In this document: one piece after another, positions 8,179 to 16,823 of the stretch | Layout of the letters: each line of letters starts with the position of its first letter | How positions within the stretch are numbered: position 1 is the first letter of the stretch | Source of the DNA: a virus | Reading direction: 5' to 3' (one strand) | Length of the DNA: 34,943 nucleotides | IMG/VR virus record: IMGVR_UViG_3300036883_000007 | Location: 1 to 34,943 of that record | Translations under genes and position numbers: made by a program | Notes under the pieces: model-generated | Database searches by the model: none | Seen by the model: only the letters and a program-made list of their open reading frames with translations | Told to the model about the DNA's origin: nothing

Positions 8179-11100
8179 CAAATCGCCCCGATGTGATTAT
8201 AGTCCTCGAGATCTTGTATCGACTTGAAGATCTTGCGCGTGATGTTCTCCGAGTCGACTGAGACATACCACTTATGGTTATGCACTGTTTGAGGCTGTGA
8301 CGACGTTGCGGCCGAGGTGTTGACCGACCCAACCGGAAGGTTCACGCCTGTCGGTGTCGAAACCGGGCCGACTGAGCTGACTCCGAACGCAGCCAATACC
8401 GACGGGTCAACGCTGCCGAAGTATTTTCGCGGCAAGACCAGCTCATCGCCTTCCTCTCCAATGTTTGCATAATAACCGCCGGGCCTTCCCGGGAAGTATC
8501 CACCCTCCGCGAGATGAACGACACCTATACCGGGAATATGTGTGTCAAATGAGACTTGACCAAGTGCGGCCTCAAATGCGCCCGGAATCCCTCCAAAGAA
8601 TCCCTGTGCGCCGGTCATTAACCACGCACCAAGGCCGCTCACTGCGCCTTGAATTGCGCCGGGCAAGCCGCCGATAAACCCTTGCGCCGCGGTCATAAGC
8701 CACGCACCAAAGCCGCTTATTCCTGATTGTATCCAACTCCCGATCTGTGTCCCGATCGTGCTCAATCCGTTTATGAATCGGGCCGGGAGTCCGCTGATCC
8801 ATCCCCAAATTGAATTTCCGATGCCGCTCAGTCCTGATATGAATTGACCCGGAACTCCCTGCAACCACCCCCAAACCGAGGAACCAATGCCGCTCAGTCC
8901 GCTTATGAGTCGTCCCGGGATTCCTGACAACCACCCCCAAACCGAGGAACCAATGCCGCTCAGTCCGTTTATGAACTGTCCGGGAACACCTTGCAGCCAG
9001 CTCCACACTTTCGAGCCGATTGTCTCGAGTCCGTTTATAAACTGCATTGGCAACGGCGACAGCTTTGACCAAATGAAGTCTCCGATCGTGGTGAGGAGGT
9101 TAATCCACTTTTGCGGCAGGTCTTTTATAAGATTCCAAATGAAGTCGCCGATCGTGGTGAGGAGGTTAATCCACTTTTGCGGCAGGTCTTTTATAAGATT
9201 CCAAATGAAGTCGCCGATAGTTGCGAACCCTTGGATCTCTCTCAATGCCAGCCCCGAGATCCATCCCCAAATCTTGTCGCCGATCGTGCTCAATCCATCT
9301 ATGAACTTGCCCGGGATCTGTGTGAGCCATCCCCAAACCTTCGTTCCGATGTCCTTCATCCCGTCGACGATATTGCCCCCGAGTGTTGTCAATGCCGTGC
9401 CTAACTTGGAGAATGCCGAGCCCCAATCAATCGCCTTAAACGCATTGATGATCGCTTGTCCAAAGAACTTCAAGGTGACGAATATCAGTGTGAAGATCTG
9501 CAACCAATTGACCGCCTTGAGTGCGTTGAGTAGCGCCGTGCCGAGTGCAACCGCTGACGCGGCGAGAGTCTTGAATACTCCTCCGAGCACACTTCCCCAA
9601 TTAATGCCGCCGAATGCGCCCGCCAATGCGCCGCCTAACTTGCCGAATACCTGCCCCCAATCGACCTTTGATAATGCGGTGAATAATGCTATTGCGATCT
9701 TGGAGAATATCGTCGGGACAAGCTCGAGCAGTTTGATAAAGACGTCGCCGAGTTTGCCGAGGATGTCCGGGCCTGCCTTGGCAACCCCCGCCGATAATCC
9801 TTTGCTCATTCCGCCCGAGACTTTCGTCCCCGTCGGACTTGTAGCGGAACCGCCGCCGCCGCCGAACAGTGAATCGAATGCTGCGCCGATGCCGTTTATC
9901 AGGTTGTTAATCATTGAGGTCGGATCGAAGTTGAGCAAGCCGGTCAAGACGTTGTCGATCGCGGTGAGCAGTCCGTTCACCATTCCGCCCCAATCTATAT
10001 TTTTAATTGAATTGAACGCATTTGACAGCATGCCGCCGACCTTGTCCGCGATGCCGCCTATCGTCGTGACTGACTCCCCGATGGCCGTGACCATCATCGC
10101 GGGGAATCCCATGATGTCTTGCTTTATAATATTAAAACCACTTGAGAACCCGCTTGTCAGGTCACTTCCAAGCTTGCCGAAGTTCATGCTCGTCAGGTCA
10201 CCGACGAGTTCCTTGACCCATCCAACGAGGCCCATAAACTGACTCACAAGAGCGCCGACCGAAGTCCTAAACGTTTGCGACGTCGCATAAAGAACTCCAA
10301 AGAATGCCACGATCGGGGCGAGTATTGCCAAGACGGGAACCAACGCAGGCCCGATCAAACCCATCGCCGCCGCCATTAATCCGCCACTCTCCGCACCTCC
10401 GGCAACTCCGCCCGCGACGCCTTCCGCTGCGACACCTGCCTCGCCAAGTCCTGACCCGATCCCGGGGATCATCCCGGCGATTGATGACAGCGGCCCGGGC
10501 AAGTTGTCAAAGATTCCGCCCAATATCCCGGCGTGTGATCCTACATCCTCGACTGCGTCTCCGGTATCCTCAACGGCGGGAGTGATGTCACTCGCTGCGC
10601 CTTTAACATCGCCGAGTGCTGCCTTCTCGTCGTTCGTCTTTTGAAGCACCTTGTCGAAGCAAGCAGGATCGGGACATGCGGACGATGCGATCGACGGGAG
10701 ACTTGACTTCGGTGCGGTTTGTCCGGGGAGTGTGATCCCGGTCAATTTCTGAACGAGGGGGCCGACCATGTTCGACAGATCGCCAAGCGTCTTTTTCATC
10801 GAGTCGAATGTGGTCAGGACTTTGCTTGTGAGCATTAACAGCGGCCCGATCCCTGCGACTATCAAACCAACTATTAAAAGGATGTCTTGCAGCGGTGCGG
10901 GTATGTCCCCGAACTTCGATGCGAGGTCGCCGATGACGTTTAAAAGAGGCATAAAGAGGTTCATCAGTTGCATTGCCATCGCGATAAGTGCCTCACCGAT
11001 CGGGGCGAACGCGAGCGTCGCCTTCTGTTTCAATAGTTCAAACTTCTCGCTCAACGTTTGCGCCGCCTCCGCCGCTTTCGCGGTCGCGCCTGTGCTGTTC

Positions 11101-12017
11101 GCAATCGACGCCGTCAATTGATCGTTGCTTAGTTTGCCCGCCACGCCCGCGGCGGTGAACATCGTGGCGTTCTTGCCGAGTAGTGTCGACTCGGCTTCGG
11201 TGTATTTTCCGCCTTCCTTTGCGTCCGTGACCATGTGATTCCAAAAATCGCTTGAGCTTTCACCTGCCGCCTTCGCTGCCGGGCCTACTGCGGTCAATAT
11301 CGGAACGATCTGTCTCGCCTTTAATCCTGACTGCGTCATTCCATCGAGGAGTGCGATCTGAGCCGGGACGGTCATACCCATGGCCGACATTGCCGCCGTG
11401 CCTTTGTCAAACGCCGGGGCGATGTCACTGATTGACACGCCGGTCTTTTGGAATCCAACGGTCATCATGTCGGTGAGTTGTGGAATAGTCATGAGCGGCG
11501 CGTGTATTGCCGTGAGGCCCATGTTCGCGCCTGACAACGCCTTCGTGAATGTGTCCGTGTCGGACGCGGCATCCGTCCCCGTCACCTTGGCATAGTTGAC
11601 CATCGAGGTCGCGGCCTCAGTCATCGCCGGGCCTTGGAGGTGGAGAGAGTTGTTGAGTTTGTCAATGACACTCGTTAAAGTGTCAGCACTGACCGGGACG
11701 GACGCATAAACGGACTTCCAACTTCCTTCGAGACTTGTGAGTTGCGTCCCTTGCAGTCCTGTCGACTTCGCCATCGTGGAGAACGCGCTGTCGACGGTCA
11801 TTGCACTTTTAACTGCGAATGCGCCAATAGCGACAAGTGGCACGGTAACAGCGGCAGTCATTCCGGTTCCGACGCTGCTTAGTGTCGCGGCGTGGCTTTT
11901 AAGATTGCTCTCAAAGCCGCCCGCGTCTGACTCTGCCTGCTTGAACCCACTGCTCAAACCTGACATATCAGCGCCGATCTTGACAATTATGTCCGATCCT
12001 ACCGAGCCAAGTGTCAT
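8178..12017 (-). CDS. Tape measure protein
   Basis: The longest gene, 1279 residues, directly after the tail chaperones (TAATG junction). The N-terminus (IVKIGADMSGLSSGFKQAES) is the usual tape measure opening, followed by long helical and hydrophobic segments. Residues about 882-1097 hold ten tandem 22-residue units with the pattern GL-x-x-IG-x-x-I/V-W-x-W/L-I-x-x-x-P. The C-terminus has the familiar LAEGGYFPGRPGG...IGEEGDELVLPR motif. It sets tail length and is ejected with DNA. At about 0.15 nm per residue the length suggests a tail of roughly 190 nm, consistent with a siphovirus. No tail sheath gene is present. Confidence 0.93.
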   Translation of the reverse strand: MTLGSVGSDIIVKIGADMSGLSSGFKQAESDAGGFESNLKSHAATLSSVGTGMTAAVTVPLVAIGAFAVKSAMTVDSAFSTMAKSTGLQGTQLTSLEGSWKSVYASVPVSADTLTSVIDKLNNSLHLQGPAMTEAATSMVNYAKVTGTDAASDTDTFTKALSGANMGLTAIHAPLMTIPQLTDMMTVGFQKTGVSISDIAPAFDKGTAAMSAMGMTVPAQIALLDGMTQSGLKARQIVPILTAVGPAAKAAGESSSDFWNHMVTDAKEGGKYTEAESTLLGKNATMFTAAGVAGKLSNDQLTASIANSTGATAKAAEAAQTLSEKFELLKQKATLAFAPIGEALIAMAMQLMNLFMPLLNVIGDLASKFGDIPAPLQDILLIVGLIVAGIGPLLMLTSKVLTTFDSMKKTLGDLSNMVGPLVQKLTGITLPGQTAPKSSLPSIASSACPDPACFDKVLQKTNDEKAALGDVKGAASDITPAVEDTGDAVEDVGSHAGILGGIFDNLPGPLSSIAGMIPGIGSGLGEAGVAAEGVAGGVAGGAESGGLMAAAMGLIGPALVPVLAILAPIVAFFGVLYATSQTFRTSVGALVSQFMGLVGWVKELVGDLTSMNFGKLGSDLTSGFSSGFNIIKQDIMGFPAMMVTAIGESVTTIGGIADKVGGMLSNAFNSIKNIDWGGMVNGLLTAIDNVLTGLLNFDPTSMINNLINGIGAAFDSLFGGGGGSATSPTGTKVSGGMSKGLSAGVAKAGPDILGKLGDVFIKLLELVPTIFSKIAIALFTALSKVDWGQVFGKLGGALAGAFGGINWGSVLGGVFKTLAASAVALGTALLNALKAVNWLQIFTLIFVTLKFFGQAIINAFKAIDWGSAFSKLGTALTTLGGNIVDGMKDIGTKVWGWLTQIPGKFIDGLSTIGDKIWGWISGLALREIQGFATIGDFIWNLIKDLPQKWINLLTTIGDFIWNLIKDLPQKWINLLTTIGDFIWSKLSPLPMQFINGLETIGSKVWSWLQGVPGQFINGLSGIGSSVWGWLSGIPGRLISGLSGIGSSVWGWLQGVPGQFISGLSGIGNSIWGWISGLPARFINGLSTIGTQIGSWIQSGISGFGAWLMTAAQGFIGGLPGAIQGAVSGLGAWLMTGAQGFFGGIPGAFEAALGQVSFDTHIPGIGVVHLAEGGYFPGRPGGYYANIGEEGDELVLPRKYFGSVDPSVLAAFGVSSVGPVSTPTGVNLPVGSVNTSAATSSQPQTVHNHKWYVSVDSENITRKIFKSIQDLEDYNHIGAI
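8728..9373 (-). repeat. Tandem 66-bp repeat array inside the tape measure gene
   Basis: About ten 66-base units encode 22-residue repeats. Most have diverged, but units 9071-9136 and 9137-9202 differ at only one base (tct versus tcg near the start), which indicates a recent unit duplication. The array keeps frame throughout, so it can change tail length without breaking the gene. Confidence 0.85.
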
Positions 12018-12610
12018 TATTCGCCTCTTGCCTTCGCTGCTTTCTCGTCCTCAACTTCCCATGGCGGTTTGCCAGCTTCGCCCCAAACCGATTTGTCCGC
12101 CTTGTATATCACGACACCTTGTCCGACGACCATGCCGCCTTCGCCTGTGAGGTCAGTGCCACAACATAGTCGAGCGACTCGATTCGCTTCCTCCCATTCG
12201 GGAGACTCCGGCGAAGTCGTGTCAGGATCATGGCCCCACTGCTCGAGGAGTGACCTTGTCGTTTGAAGTAACAACTCCTCGGGAACGATGTCAACGGCCA
12301 ACGGTTGCGGGGTGAACTGCGGCTCTTCATAATAGTGTTGCCGACTGACTCCCTTGCCCTTGATATAATCGAGATACCACGGGAGTATATCCTCAATTCG
12401 CATCGGCTCTTGCTTCTCATCCCAACGATTGACGTTGTGAAGGGTCGCATAGAGTTCCGCCCGTTTTATAGCTTCATGTCGTTCTCTATCCTGCCATCCA
12501 AGGAACATTTGCCGAAATTGATATGGCGTCAGCGCAAAGATCTCGTCGTATGAGAGATTCAGAACGCCGAGGCCAACTGAGAGTATCTCGTCCCATTTAA
12601 AGGAGCTCAG
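12017..12610 (-). CDS. Tail assembly chaperone T domain, made by -1 frameshift from G
   Basis: This frame is open from the CTG at 12608-12610 to the TAA at 12017 (197 residues) and has no good start of its own. Its first residues, LSSFKWDEILSVGLGVLNLS followed by YDEIFALTPYQFRQMFLGWQ, match the typical start of a T domain (an LTP-x-x-F/E motif after a short helical stretch). It is exactly the -1 frame relative to the G gene at the slippery site 12610-12616. The product is probably a G-T fusion of about 348 residues that loads the tape measure protein. An ATG at 12508 lies inside the conserved part and is unlikely to be used. Confidence 0.85.
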   Translation of the reverse strand: MSSFKWDEILSVGLGVLNLSYDEIFALTPYQFRQMFLGWQDRERHEAIKRAELYATLHNVNRWDEKQEPMRIEDILPWYLDYIKGKGVSRQHYYEEPQFTPQPLAVDIVPEELLLQTTRSLLEQWGHDPDTTSPESPEWEEANRVARLCCGTDLTGEGGMVVGQGVVIYKADKSVWGEAGKPPWEVEDEKAAKARGE

Positions 12611-13062
12611 TTTTTTTCGTCTGCTTCCTCACCTTCCTCAAGACCTTCGACTTCGTCGAGCGGGTGCTGAAACTCATCACCGTCCTCTTTGACGTTGCCC
12701 GCGATCGTGCCTTCAAATGCAAGACCGATTGCTTCGCCTACCTTTTCGATGATGTATCCAAAGTCCTCAACATTGAGGATCTTGCCCGCGAGGGTCGTTG
12801 TCATCCCGCCGAACTGCGGTCGGAGTGCGAACGCTAAGAGCACTCGCATATCATGGAAGCTGACGTTCTCGGGATGTTCACCGCCGCTCTTGTTTAGAAC
12901 TGCAAGCAACGATTCGTTCCCGCGGAACTGCAACTCCGCATCGGCCATCGCGTTATAATCTAACTTGAGGTAGACAGTCCGATGATCTTTCGGTTTAATC
13001 AATTTCGCCGCGATTGACTTATGGAAATCGACCGCGACCTCGCCTTTATGAGGATTCGCCAT
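12607..13062 (-). CDS. Tail assembly chaperone G
   Basis: A 151-residue acidic-tailed protein (C-terminus EVEGLEEGEEADEKN) lying between tail structural genes and the tape measure gene, the standard place of the G chaperone. Its final codons GAA AAA AAC TGA contain an A-AAA-AAC slippery heptamer right before the stop. Most ribosomes would make G, and a minority would shift back one base to make the G-T fusion. It acts in the cytoplasm in tail assembly and is not expected in the virion. Confidence 0.82.
   Translation of the reverse strand: MANPHKGEVAVDFHKSIAAKLIKPKDHRTVYLKLDYNAMADAELQFRGNESLLAVLNKSGGEHPENVSFHDMRVLLAFALRPQFGGMTTTLAGKILNVEDFGYIIEKVGEAIGLAFEGTIAGNVKEDGDEFQHPLDEVEGLEEGEEADEKN
12610..12616 (-). 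promoter_or_regulatory. Slippery heptamer A-AAA-AAC for programmed -1 frameshift
   Basis: Seven T residues on the plus strand give A AAA AAC read in the zero frame of the G gene, followed at once by its TGA stop. Slipping both tRNAs back one base leads to CTG AGC TCC TTT AAA, which enters the long T frame. This is the canonical X-XXY-YYZ form. Confidence 0.85.
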
Positions 13063-13084
13063 AACGATTCTTTATTATACTCCT

Positions 13085-13531
13085 TTAATCCCCGATCAAC
13101 GGGGTCGACAATACTGCGATCTGAACGTTTGCCGTGTCGCCTGCGAAGTTGACAAGGACGCTATTTGCCGCAGGCGCTATCGAACCTACTGTTTGGTTAT
13201 ACCGGGACTTCTGAAACGGCCCGAGACTCTTAAATGTTGGCGTCACGTTGCCCGCTGCGAGCGAACCGATGACGTCGTGCTGCGGGGACTTATATCCTTG
13301 GCTGCAAGCCGTCCCGCATTGCGCGGTCACGGTCACAACTGAGGACGAAGTGCTCCGAACAAGCAACGCCTCACGGCCCGTATTGGGGAACGAGATCCCG
13401 TTCGCAAAGTCCGCCGCAATCAGCGTGTACCACGTCAGGTTTAATCCCGTTGTGGGGGGCTGTGGCGGAACGTGTGCTCCGGTGTCGACAATCGTCGATA
13501 CTTGCGGAGTTATAATATTTGGATCTACCAT
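13085..13531 (-). CDS. Phage decoration-like beta protein (paralog of next upstream gene)
   Basis: A 148-residue beta-rich protein with FPNTGREALLVRSTSSSVVT and later SLGPFQKSRYNQT. The pairing of NTGRE and a GPF segment is common to small phage structural proteins of the head-fibre/decoration kind, and also occurs in the 115-residue product of 13545-13892. Two Cys residues occur near the middle (QCGTACSQG). It follows the major tail protein, so a tail-tube decoration is possible. GGAGTGA precedes ATG 13531. Confidence 0.65.
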   Translation of the reverse strand: MVDPNIITPQVSTIVDTGAHVPPQPPTTGLNLTWYTLIAADFANGISFPNTGREALLVRSTSSSVVTVTAQCGTACSQGYKSPQHDVIGSLAAGNVTPTFKSLGPFQKSRYNQTVGSIAPAANSVLVNFAGDTANVQIAVLSTPLIGD

Positions 13532-13544
13532 CTTATTTCACTCC

Positions 13545-13892
13545 TTACACCGTCGGAACCTGTATGACCAAGACCTTGATGTTCGTTATCGAGTCGAATG
13601 CGACCGGGATTGAAGTCCCAAAGGCAGCGGGATCGAACGGCCCGTATGCCTTGGCGTCATTTGCCACGGTCGTCTCGAGGTTGTCGTGCTCGACTCCATA
13701 AGAACACTGACCCTCCGAGAACGTGACCGTGTGCGGTGATGCCGTGCCGTTGATATGCACAAAGAACTCGCGGCCAGTGTTGACGAACGAGTCTCCGGTC
13801 AGTCCTCCGGGCGTTTGCCCTGCGGCAAGCAACGCGGTCAGATCGAGCCCGGTAAGGCTCATCACTTGAGGCGTATAAACTGTCGCTGCCAT
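13545..13892 (-). CDS. Phage decoration-like beta protein
   Basis: A 115-residue protein with the same key elements as its downstream neighbour: FVNTGREFFVHINGTASPHT, then a Cys/Gly segment (GQCSYGVEH) and YGPFDPAAFG. The shared order suggests an old tandem duplication followed by divergence. A GGAGGCG ribosome site precedes ATG 13892. The location just after the major tail protein points to a minor virion protein. Its exact position in the particle cannot be told from sequence. Confidence 0.65.
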   Translation of the reverse strand: MAATVYTPQVMSLTGLDLTALLAAGQTPGGLTGDSFVNTGREFFVHINGTASPHTVTFSEGQCSYGVEHDNLETTVANDAKAYGPFDPAAFGTSIPVAFDSITNIKVLVIQVPTV

Positions 13893-13908
13893 TTTTCAAC
13901 GCCTCCGA

Positions 13909-14337
13909 TTACGCATATTGCAGGATTCCGCAGCCTGTCACGGTGAGGCTCAGTTTGGTCACGGCTCGGTTCGTTGCGTCGCTGTCCCACCCGATCGTCG
14001 AGTATCCGTAATAACCGACGGACGATCCGTTAGGCTTCCAAGATACACGCCGCATCTCGAGAGCGAGAGGCATGTTCCGCACTAGCATTTGACCGGGGTC
14101 AGTAAGGTTCCATTGACAATCAAGGGTCACTGACCAATCGTAACCGACCGCTATTGCCAACCCTGCCGCGCTGTCTTTGTTCGTTGCGTCGGCGGTTGCA
14201 GGTTTAACGCTCATCTTGGAGGTCGTTTCGCCCCCAATCGATACCCAAGACGAAGCTCCGCTTAGATTGGCGTCGACGTAGAACCTCGTCACCATTCCGT
14301 TCTCGAAGCTTGCCGGATAGCATGTAGGTACTGCCAT
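13909..14337 (-). CDS. Major tail protein
   Basis: A 142-residue protein, placed between the tail terminator genes and the chaperones. The pattern SSWVSIGGETTSKMS, DATNKDSAAG, VTLDCQWNLTDPGQ and the beta-rich end fit tail tube proteins of siphoviruses, which stack as hexamers to form the tube. GGAAGTGA lies upstream of ATG 14337. It is on the short side for the family but complete. I judge this from gene order and motif style. Confidence 0.78.
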   Translation of the reverse strand: MAVPTCYPASFENGMVTRFYVDANLSGASSWVSIGGETTSKMSVKPATADATNKDSAAGLAIAVGYDWSVTLDCQWNLTDPGQMLVRNMPLALEMRRVSWKPNGSSVGYYGYSTIGWDSDATNRAVTKLSLTVTGCGILQYA

Positions 14338-14344
14338 CTTTCTA

Positions 14345-14776
14345 TCACTTCCTTTGTTTATGTTCGACCTTTATTGCGACCGTGAGTTCCGACTTCCGAA
14401 CTCCGACCTCTCTTGTGTTGTGTTCGTTGACTACGACCGCCGAAACGGTGAAGTTCCGAATCGCAAGAGGTTCTTTCATCAATGCTGCTCTCACCGCGTT
14501 CTTTAAGATCTCGAGCCTTGTCTTTGTCTCATAGCCTTTTGCTACGACACAAGTCATCCGCACCGTGAAAGTCCACGGCGGGAAGTCAGGCGGCGAGAAC
14601 ACTGTTTGCGGGATCATCGCCATTCCGAAATTATCTATTTCGACTTTCGGGAGTGTGTCCACATTGACATTAATTCCCTCATCTACGAGCCGGTTGCCGA
14701 CCTCATAGTAAAGCGTCTCCATATCGCTCTGTGGCTCGGCCCGTTTCGCGTTCTCAGTATCTTTCTTTTTTGCCAT
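14345..14776 (-). CDS. Putative tail protein near tail terminator
   Basis: A 143-residue protein with a very basic N-terminus (MAKKKDTENAKRAE) and an alpha/beta body (PWTFTVRMTCVVAKGYETKT, FTVSAVVVNEHNTREVG). I do not recognise the family. Its place between the tail terminator and major tail protein genes suggests a role in the tail or the head-tail joint. Start ATG 14776 is supported by GGGAGGTG 7 bases upstream, whereas the earlier GTG in frame overlaps that site. Confidence 0.7.
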   Translation of the reverse strand: MAKKKDTENAKRAEPQSDMETLYYEVGNRLVDEGINVNVDTLPKVEIDNFGMAMIPQTVFSPPDFPPWTFTVRMTCVVAKGYETKTRLEILKNAVRAALMKEPLAIRNFTVSAVVVNEHNTREVGVRKSELTVAIKVEHKQRK

Positions 14777-14793
14777 GCAACGCACCTCCCGGT

Positions 14794-15270
14794 TTATCGC
14801 ACCTGTTCAATCCTAAACTGTAACTCGATTTTAGATTGCTCGAGCTCCTCTTTGACACGCTTTGCGAGTCCTTCCTCTGCAAGCAGCCGTGTCTCCTCGG
14901 CTCCGAACCAAAACATGCCGATGTTAAAATCACAAGGCGGCGTGAAATTCAATTCGCCCGTGTTGTAAGCTGTTGATAACACCTGATAGACCACATTGAG
15001 GATCGATAGGTTGTCCATCGTTCCGCCATAGTCGGTGAACACATAGATCTCGATGATATAGTCATCAATGAACGCCTGTTTGGTCTCCTCGTTCGTCGCT
15101 GTGCAATCGCCAAGGCATACATACGGGAGCGGCATCCCTTTCGGGATCGTCTCGAATACCGGGACAACTGACGAGGCTCCGTTCTTGGTGAACTGAATCG
15201 TGCCGTTTAAGAGCGTGGCGAGCATTACCCGCAGTTCCCATTGCGCCGTCTTTTTAGCGATCAGCGTCAT
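14794..15270 (-). CDS. Tail terminator protein (DUF3168-like)
   Basis: A 158-residue protein with an N-terminal helix (WELRVMLATLLNGTIQF), a PLPYVCLGDCTATNEETK segment and an IIEIYVFTDYGG strand, which is the usual layout of DUF3168/tail completion proteins: short helix, P-Y-V-x-x-G, then strand with I-x-V/I-x-F. It would cap the tail tube before attachment to the head. It overlaps the gp10-like gene in an ATGA-type junction (ATG 15270). The C-terminal helix (ETRLLAEEGLAKRVKEELEQ) is longer than usual. Confidence 0.75.
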   Translation of the reverse strand: MTLIAKKTAQWELRVMLATLLNGTIQFTKNGASSVVPVFETIPKGMPLPYVCLGDCTATNEETKQAFIDDYIIEIYVFTDYGGTMDNLSILNVVYQVLSTAYNTGELNFTPPCDFNIGMFWFGAEETRLLAEEGLAKRVKEELEQSKIELQFRIEQVR

Positions 15271-15770
15271 AGTGTCACCTGTCCGAGCGACTTGTTGATA
15301 ACCGATGCAACCTCGCGCTCTGCCGGGAGTAGTACCGGGTCAATAAAGTCCTGTGCTCTTGTTCCGCGCTTTGAGATTGCCCGTGCGATTAGGAATGCGC
15401 TCTGTTGTGGTGAGACTCCGGCCATTGGATGCCGTGTCGCCCATCCTACCAGCGCGGCCGACGGCGGGAAGTGTGGTGCGGTTCCTTTGTCGACTGCCAT
15501 CGTGTATGATGCACTTCCGCGGATCGTGATGACTGCAAGGTCGCCCGCGGCGAGCATTGGGTCAGAGTGAATCCCGGCCCGCAAGTTGCCTTGATCCTTC
15601 GGTGCTTTTGCGCGGAGTGCCGAGGCAATAACGACGCCGTATTTGTTTAGATCCGCCATTATCTTGATTCGGATCTTTGCCGGGGCCGCTGCAAACTTCG
15701 CTTGTAGTTCCGGCACGCCGCTGACCGAATAGGTCATCTTGCCCATGCCGCCTTGTTGCGTTGCGACCAC
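15267..15770 (-). CDS. Tail completion/neck protein, HK97 gp10-like
   Basis: A 167-residue protein with features of the HK97 gp10 family: ELQAKFAAAPAKIRIKIMAD, ASALRAKAPKDQGNLRAGIH, and YTMAVDKGTAPHFPPSAALV. The AP-x-x-x-G-x-L-R segment is characteristic. I choose the GTG at 15770, which overlaps the upstream TAG stop (TAGTG) and has GGAGG about 10 bases upstream. An ATG ten codons later is an alternative. It belongs to the neck set with its two upstream neighbours. Confidence 0.78.
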   Translation of the reverse strand: MVATQQGGMGKMTYSVSGVPELQAKFAAAPAKIRIKIMADLNKYGVVIASALRAKAPKDQGNLRAGIHSDPMLAAGDLAVITIRGSASYTMAVDKGTAPHFPPSAALVGWATRHPMAGVSPQQSAFLIARAISKRGTRAQDFIDPVLLPAEREVASVINKSLGQVTL

Positions 15771-16183
15771 TATTGATACGCCTCCGCCTGTGTTGTTTGC
15801 TCGACGCAACTGAGCAGATACCAAATGTGGCGATATTCGACGTCGGTGATACTGTGAATACGAGCATAGTGCGTGACGCCCTTCCAAACCCATGATACCT
15901 GCATATCTTCTTTGATCCTCGAATCATAGCGCACCTTGATCGAGTGCGTTATCCTCACGTTCTGTTCAAATGCGAGAATCGCATCCTGCGGCGTTGGTTG
16001 TTGGATCTCTGCATAAAGACCGTTCCCGTTGCCAACAAGATAATCCTCGAAGTCGGGCGGCGTGGCTCTCGCGGCGTCGACCGTGCCTTTTGGTTGTCGG
16101 ATTCGAACCTTGTTGCGCTGTGCGACATAGTTGTTCGCAAGGCCCGGGTTTTGTACAGTCCAATTCATTTTAGGAAAAGGCAT
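15770..16183 (-). CDS. Head closure / head-tail adaptor protein
   Basis: A 137-residue beta-rich protein with VRITHSIKVRYDSRIKEDMQ and a following VSWVWKGVTHYARIHSITDVE, the layout of SPP1 gp16-like head-tail joining proteins (H-x-I-x-x-R-Y, then W/I-x-x-x-G-x-x-Y-x-I-x-x-I-x-D). It would seal the portal exit and receive the tail. It starts 1 base after the connector stop, with GGAGTGTG as ribosome site, and ends in TAG overlapping the GTG of the next gene. Confidence 0.78.
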   Translation of the reverse strand: MPFPKMNWTVQNPGLANNYVAQRNKVRIRQPKGTVDAARATPPDFEDYLVGNGNGLYAEIQQPTPQDAILAFEQNVRITHSIKVRYDSRIKEDMQVSWVWKGVTHYARIHSITDVEYRHIWYLLSCVEQTTQAEAYQ

Positions 16184-16184
16184 A

Positions 16185-16823
16185 TCACACTCCGGTCAAA
16201 TCGCCGACGCTGATCGCATAGTCATCCACTAAGTCGACTGCCTGCGTTGGCAACGTATAATCTAAGTTCTCTCGAGAGGCATACCATTGAGCGACGGTTA
16301 TGCGGATTGCGTTTCTGATCTGAGCCGGAACATCTTTCGCGTTGTCGCCATATCCCGCGATAAATGTGATCTGATACCAACCGTGCAAGTAATACGGCCA
16401 CCATGCGCCGTAATTCAAACGAATAAGCGCCGGTTCTAAGCCCGTATTAATGTTGTAGGTGCTCGGGATAACTGAATGTAAGACGCCCTCTTGATCGACG
16501 ACCGATATGTCGAGCACTTGTTGGCACGGCGGTCGCCATATTGGGATCACCGGCGGGAACCCCTCATACGCCCATGTCGTGAGTCCTGCTTGCATCAACG
16601 GTTTAATCGTCGGCGTCATAATCATCTTGAGTGTTTGTGTGATGAATGCCCGGCCCGTGTAGTCACCGATCGCCTCTGTCGCTGCATAGATAAGATCCTC
16701 AACGAACACGATGTCCTCGATCATATCGGGATTCGTGCCGTCGATGTGGAGGAAGTTGAGCATCTCCGCCCGGGCGACGGGGAACTTCTCGGGCGGCGTG
16801 ATCGTTTGGATATTACATCTCAT
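16185..16823 (-). CDS. Head-tail connector, gp6/phiE125 gp8-like
   Basis: A 212-residue mostly helical N-terminal part (ARAEMLNFLHIDGTNPDM, VEDLIYAATEAIGDYTGRAF) followed by a beta segment and a C-terminal helix (DVPAQIRNAIRITVAQWYASRE). This is typical of phage gp6-like connector proteins that dock below the portal: A-x-x-x-I-x-x-Y-T-G-R and V-P-x-x-x-R-x-A-I-x-x-x-V-A-x-W-Y-x-x-R-E are clear. ATG 16823 overlaps the preceding stop (ATGA). Confidence 0.85.
   Translation of the reverse strand: MRCNIQTITPPEKFPVARAEMLNFLHIDGTNPDMIEDIVFVEDLIYAATEAIGDYTGRAFITQTLKMIMTPTIKPLMQAGLTTWAYEGFPPVIPIWRPPCQQVLDISVVDQEGVLHSVIPSTYNINTGLEPALIRLNYGAWWPYYLHGWYQITFIAGYGDNAKDVPAQIRNAIRITVAQWYASRENLDYTLPTQAVDLVDDYAISVGDLTGV

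Noticed and set aside
9071-9202. CRISPR-like array
   Set aside because: The 66-bp units are contiguous without spacers and remain in frame within the tape measure gene.
8887-10242. A 451-codon open frame on the plus strand
   Set aside because: It lies fully inside the tape measure gene on the opposite strand, is Pro-rich in the way of antisense frames, and mirrors the 66-bp repeats. No ribosome site or family match was seen.
12017-12508. Independent gene starting at ATG 12508
   Set aside because: The conserved T-domain residues begin before this ATG, and the open frame extends exactly to the slippery site.
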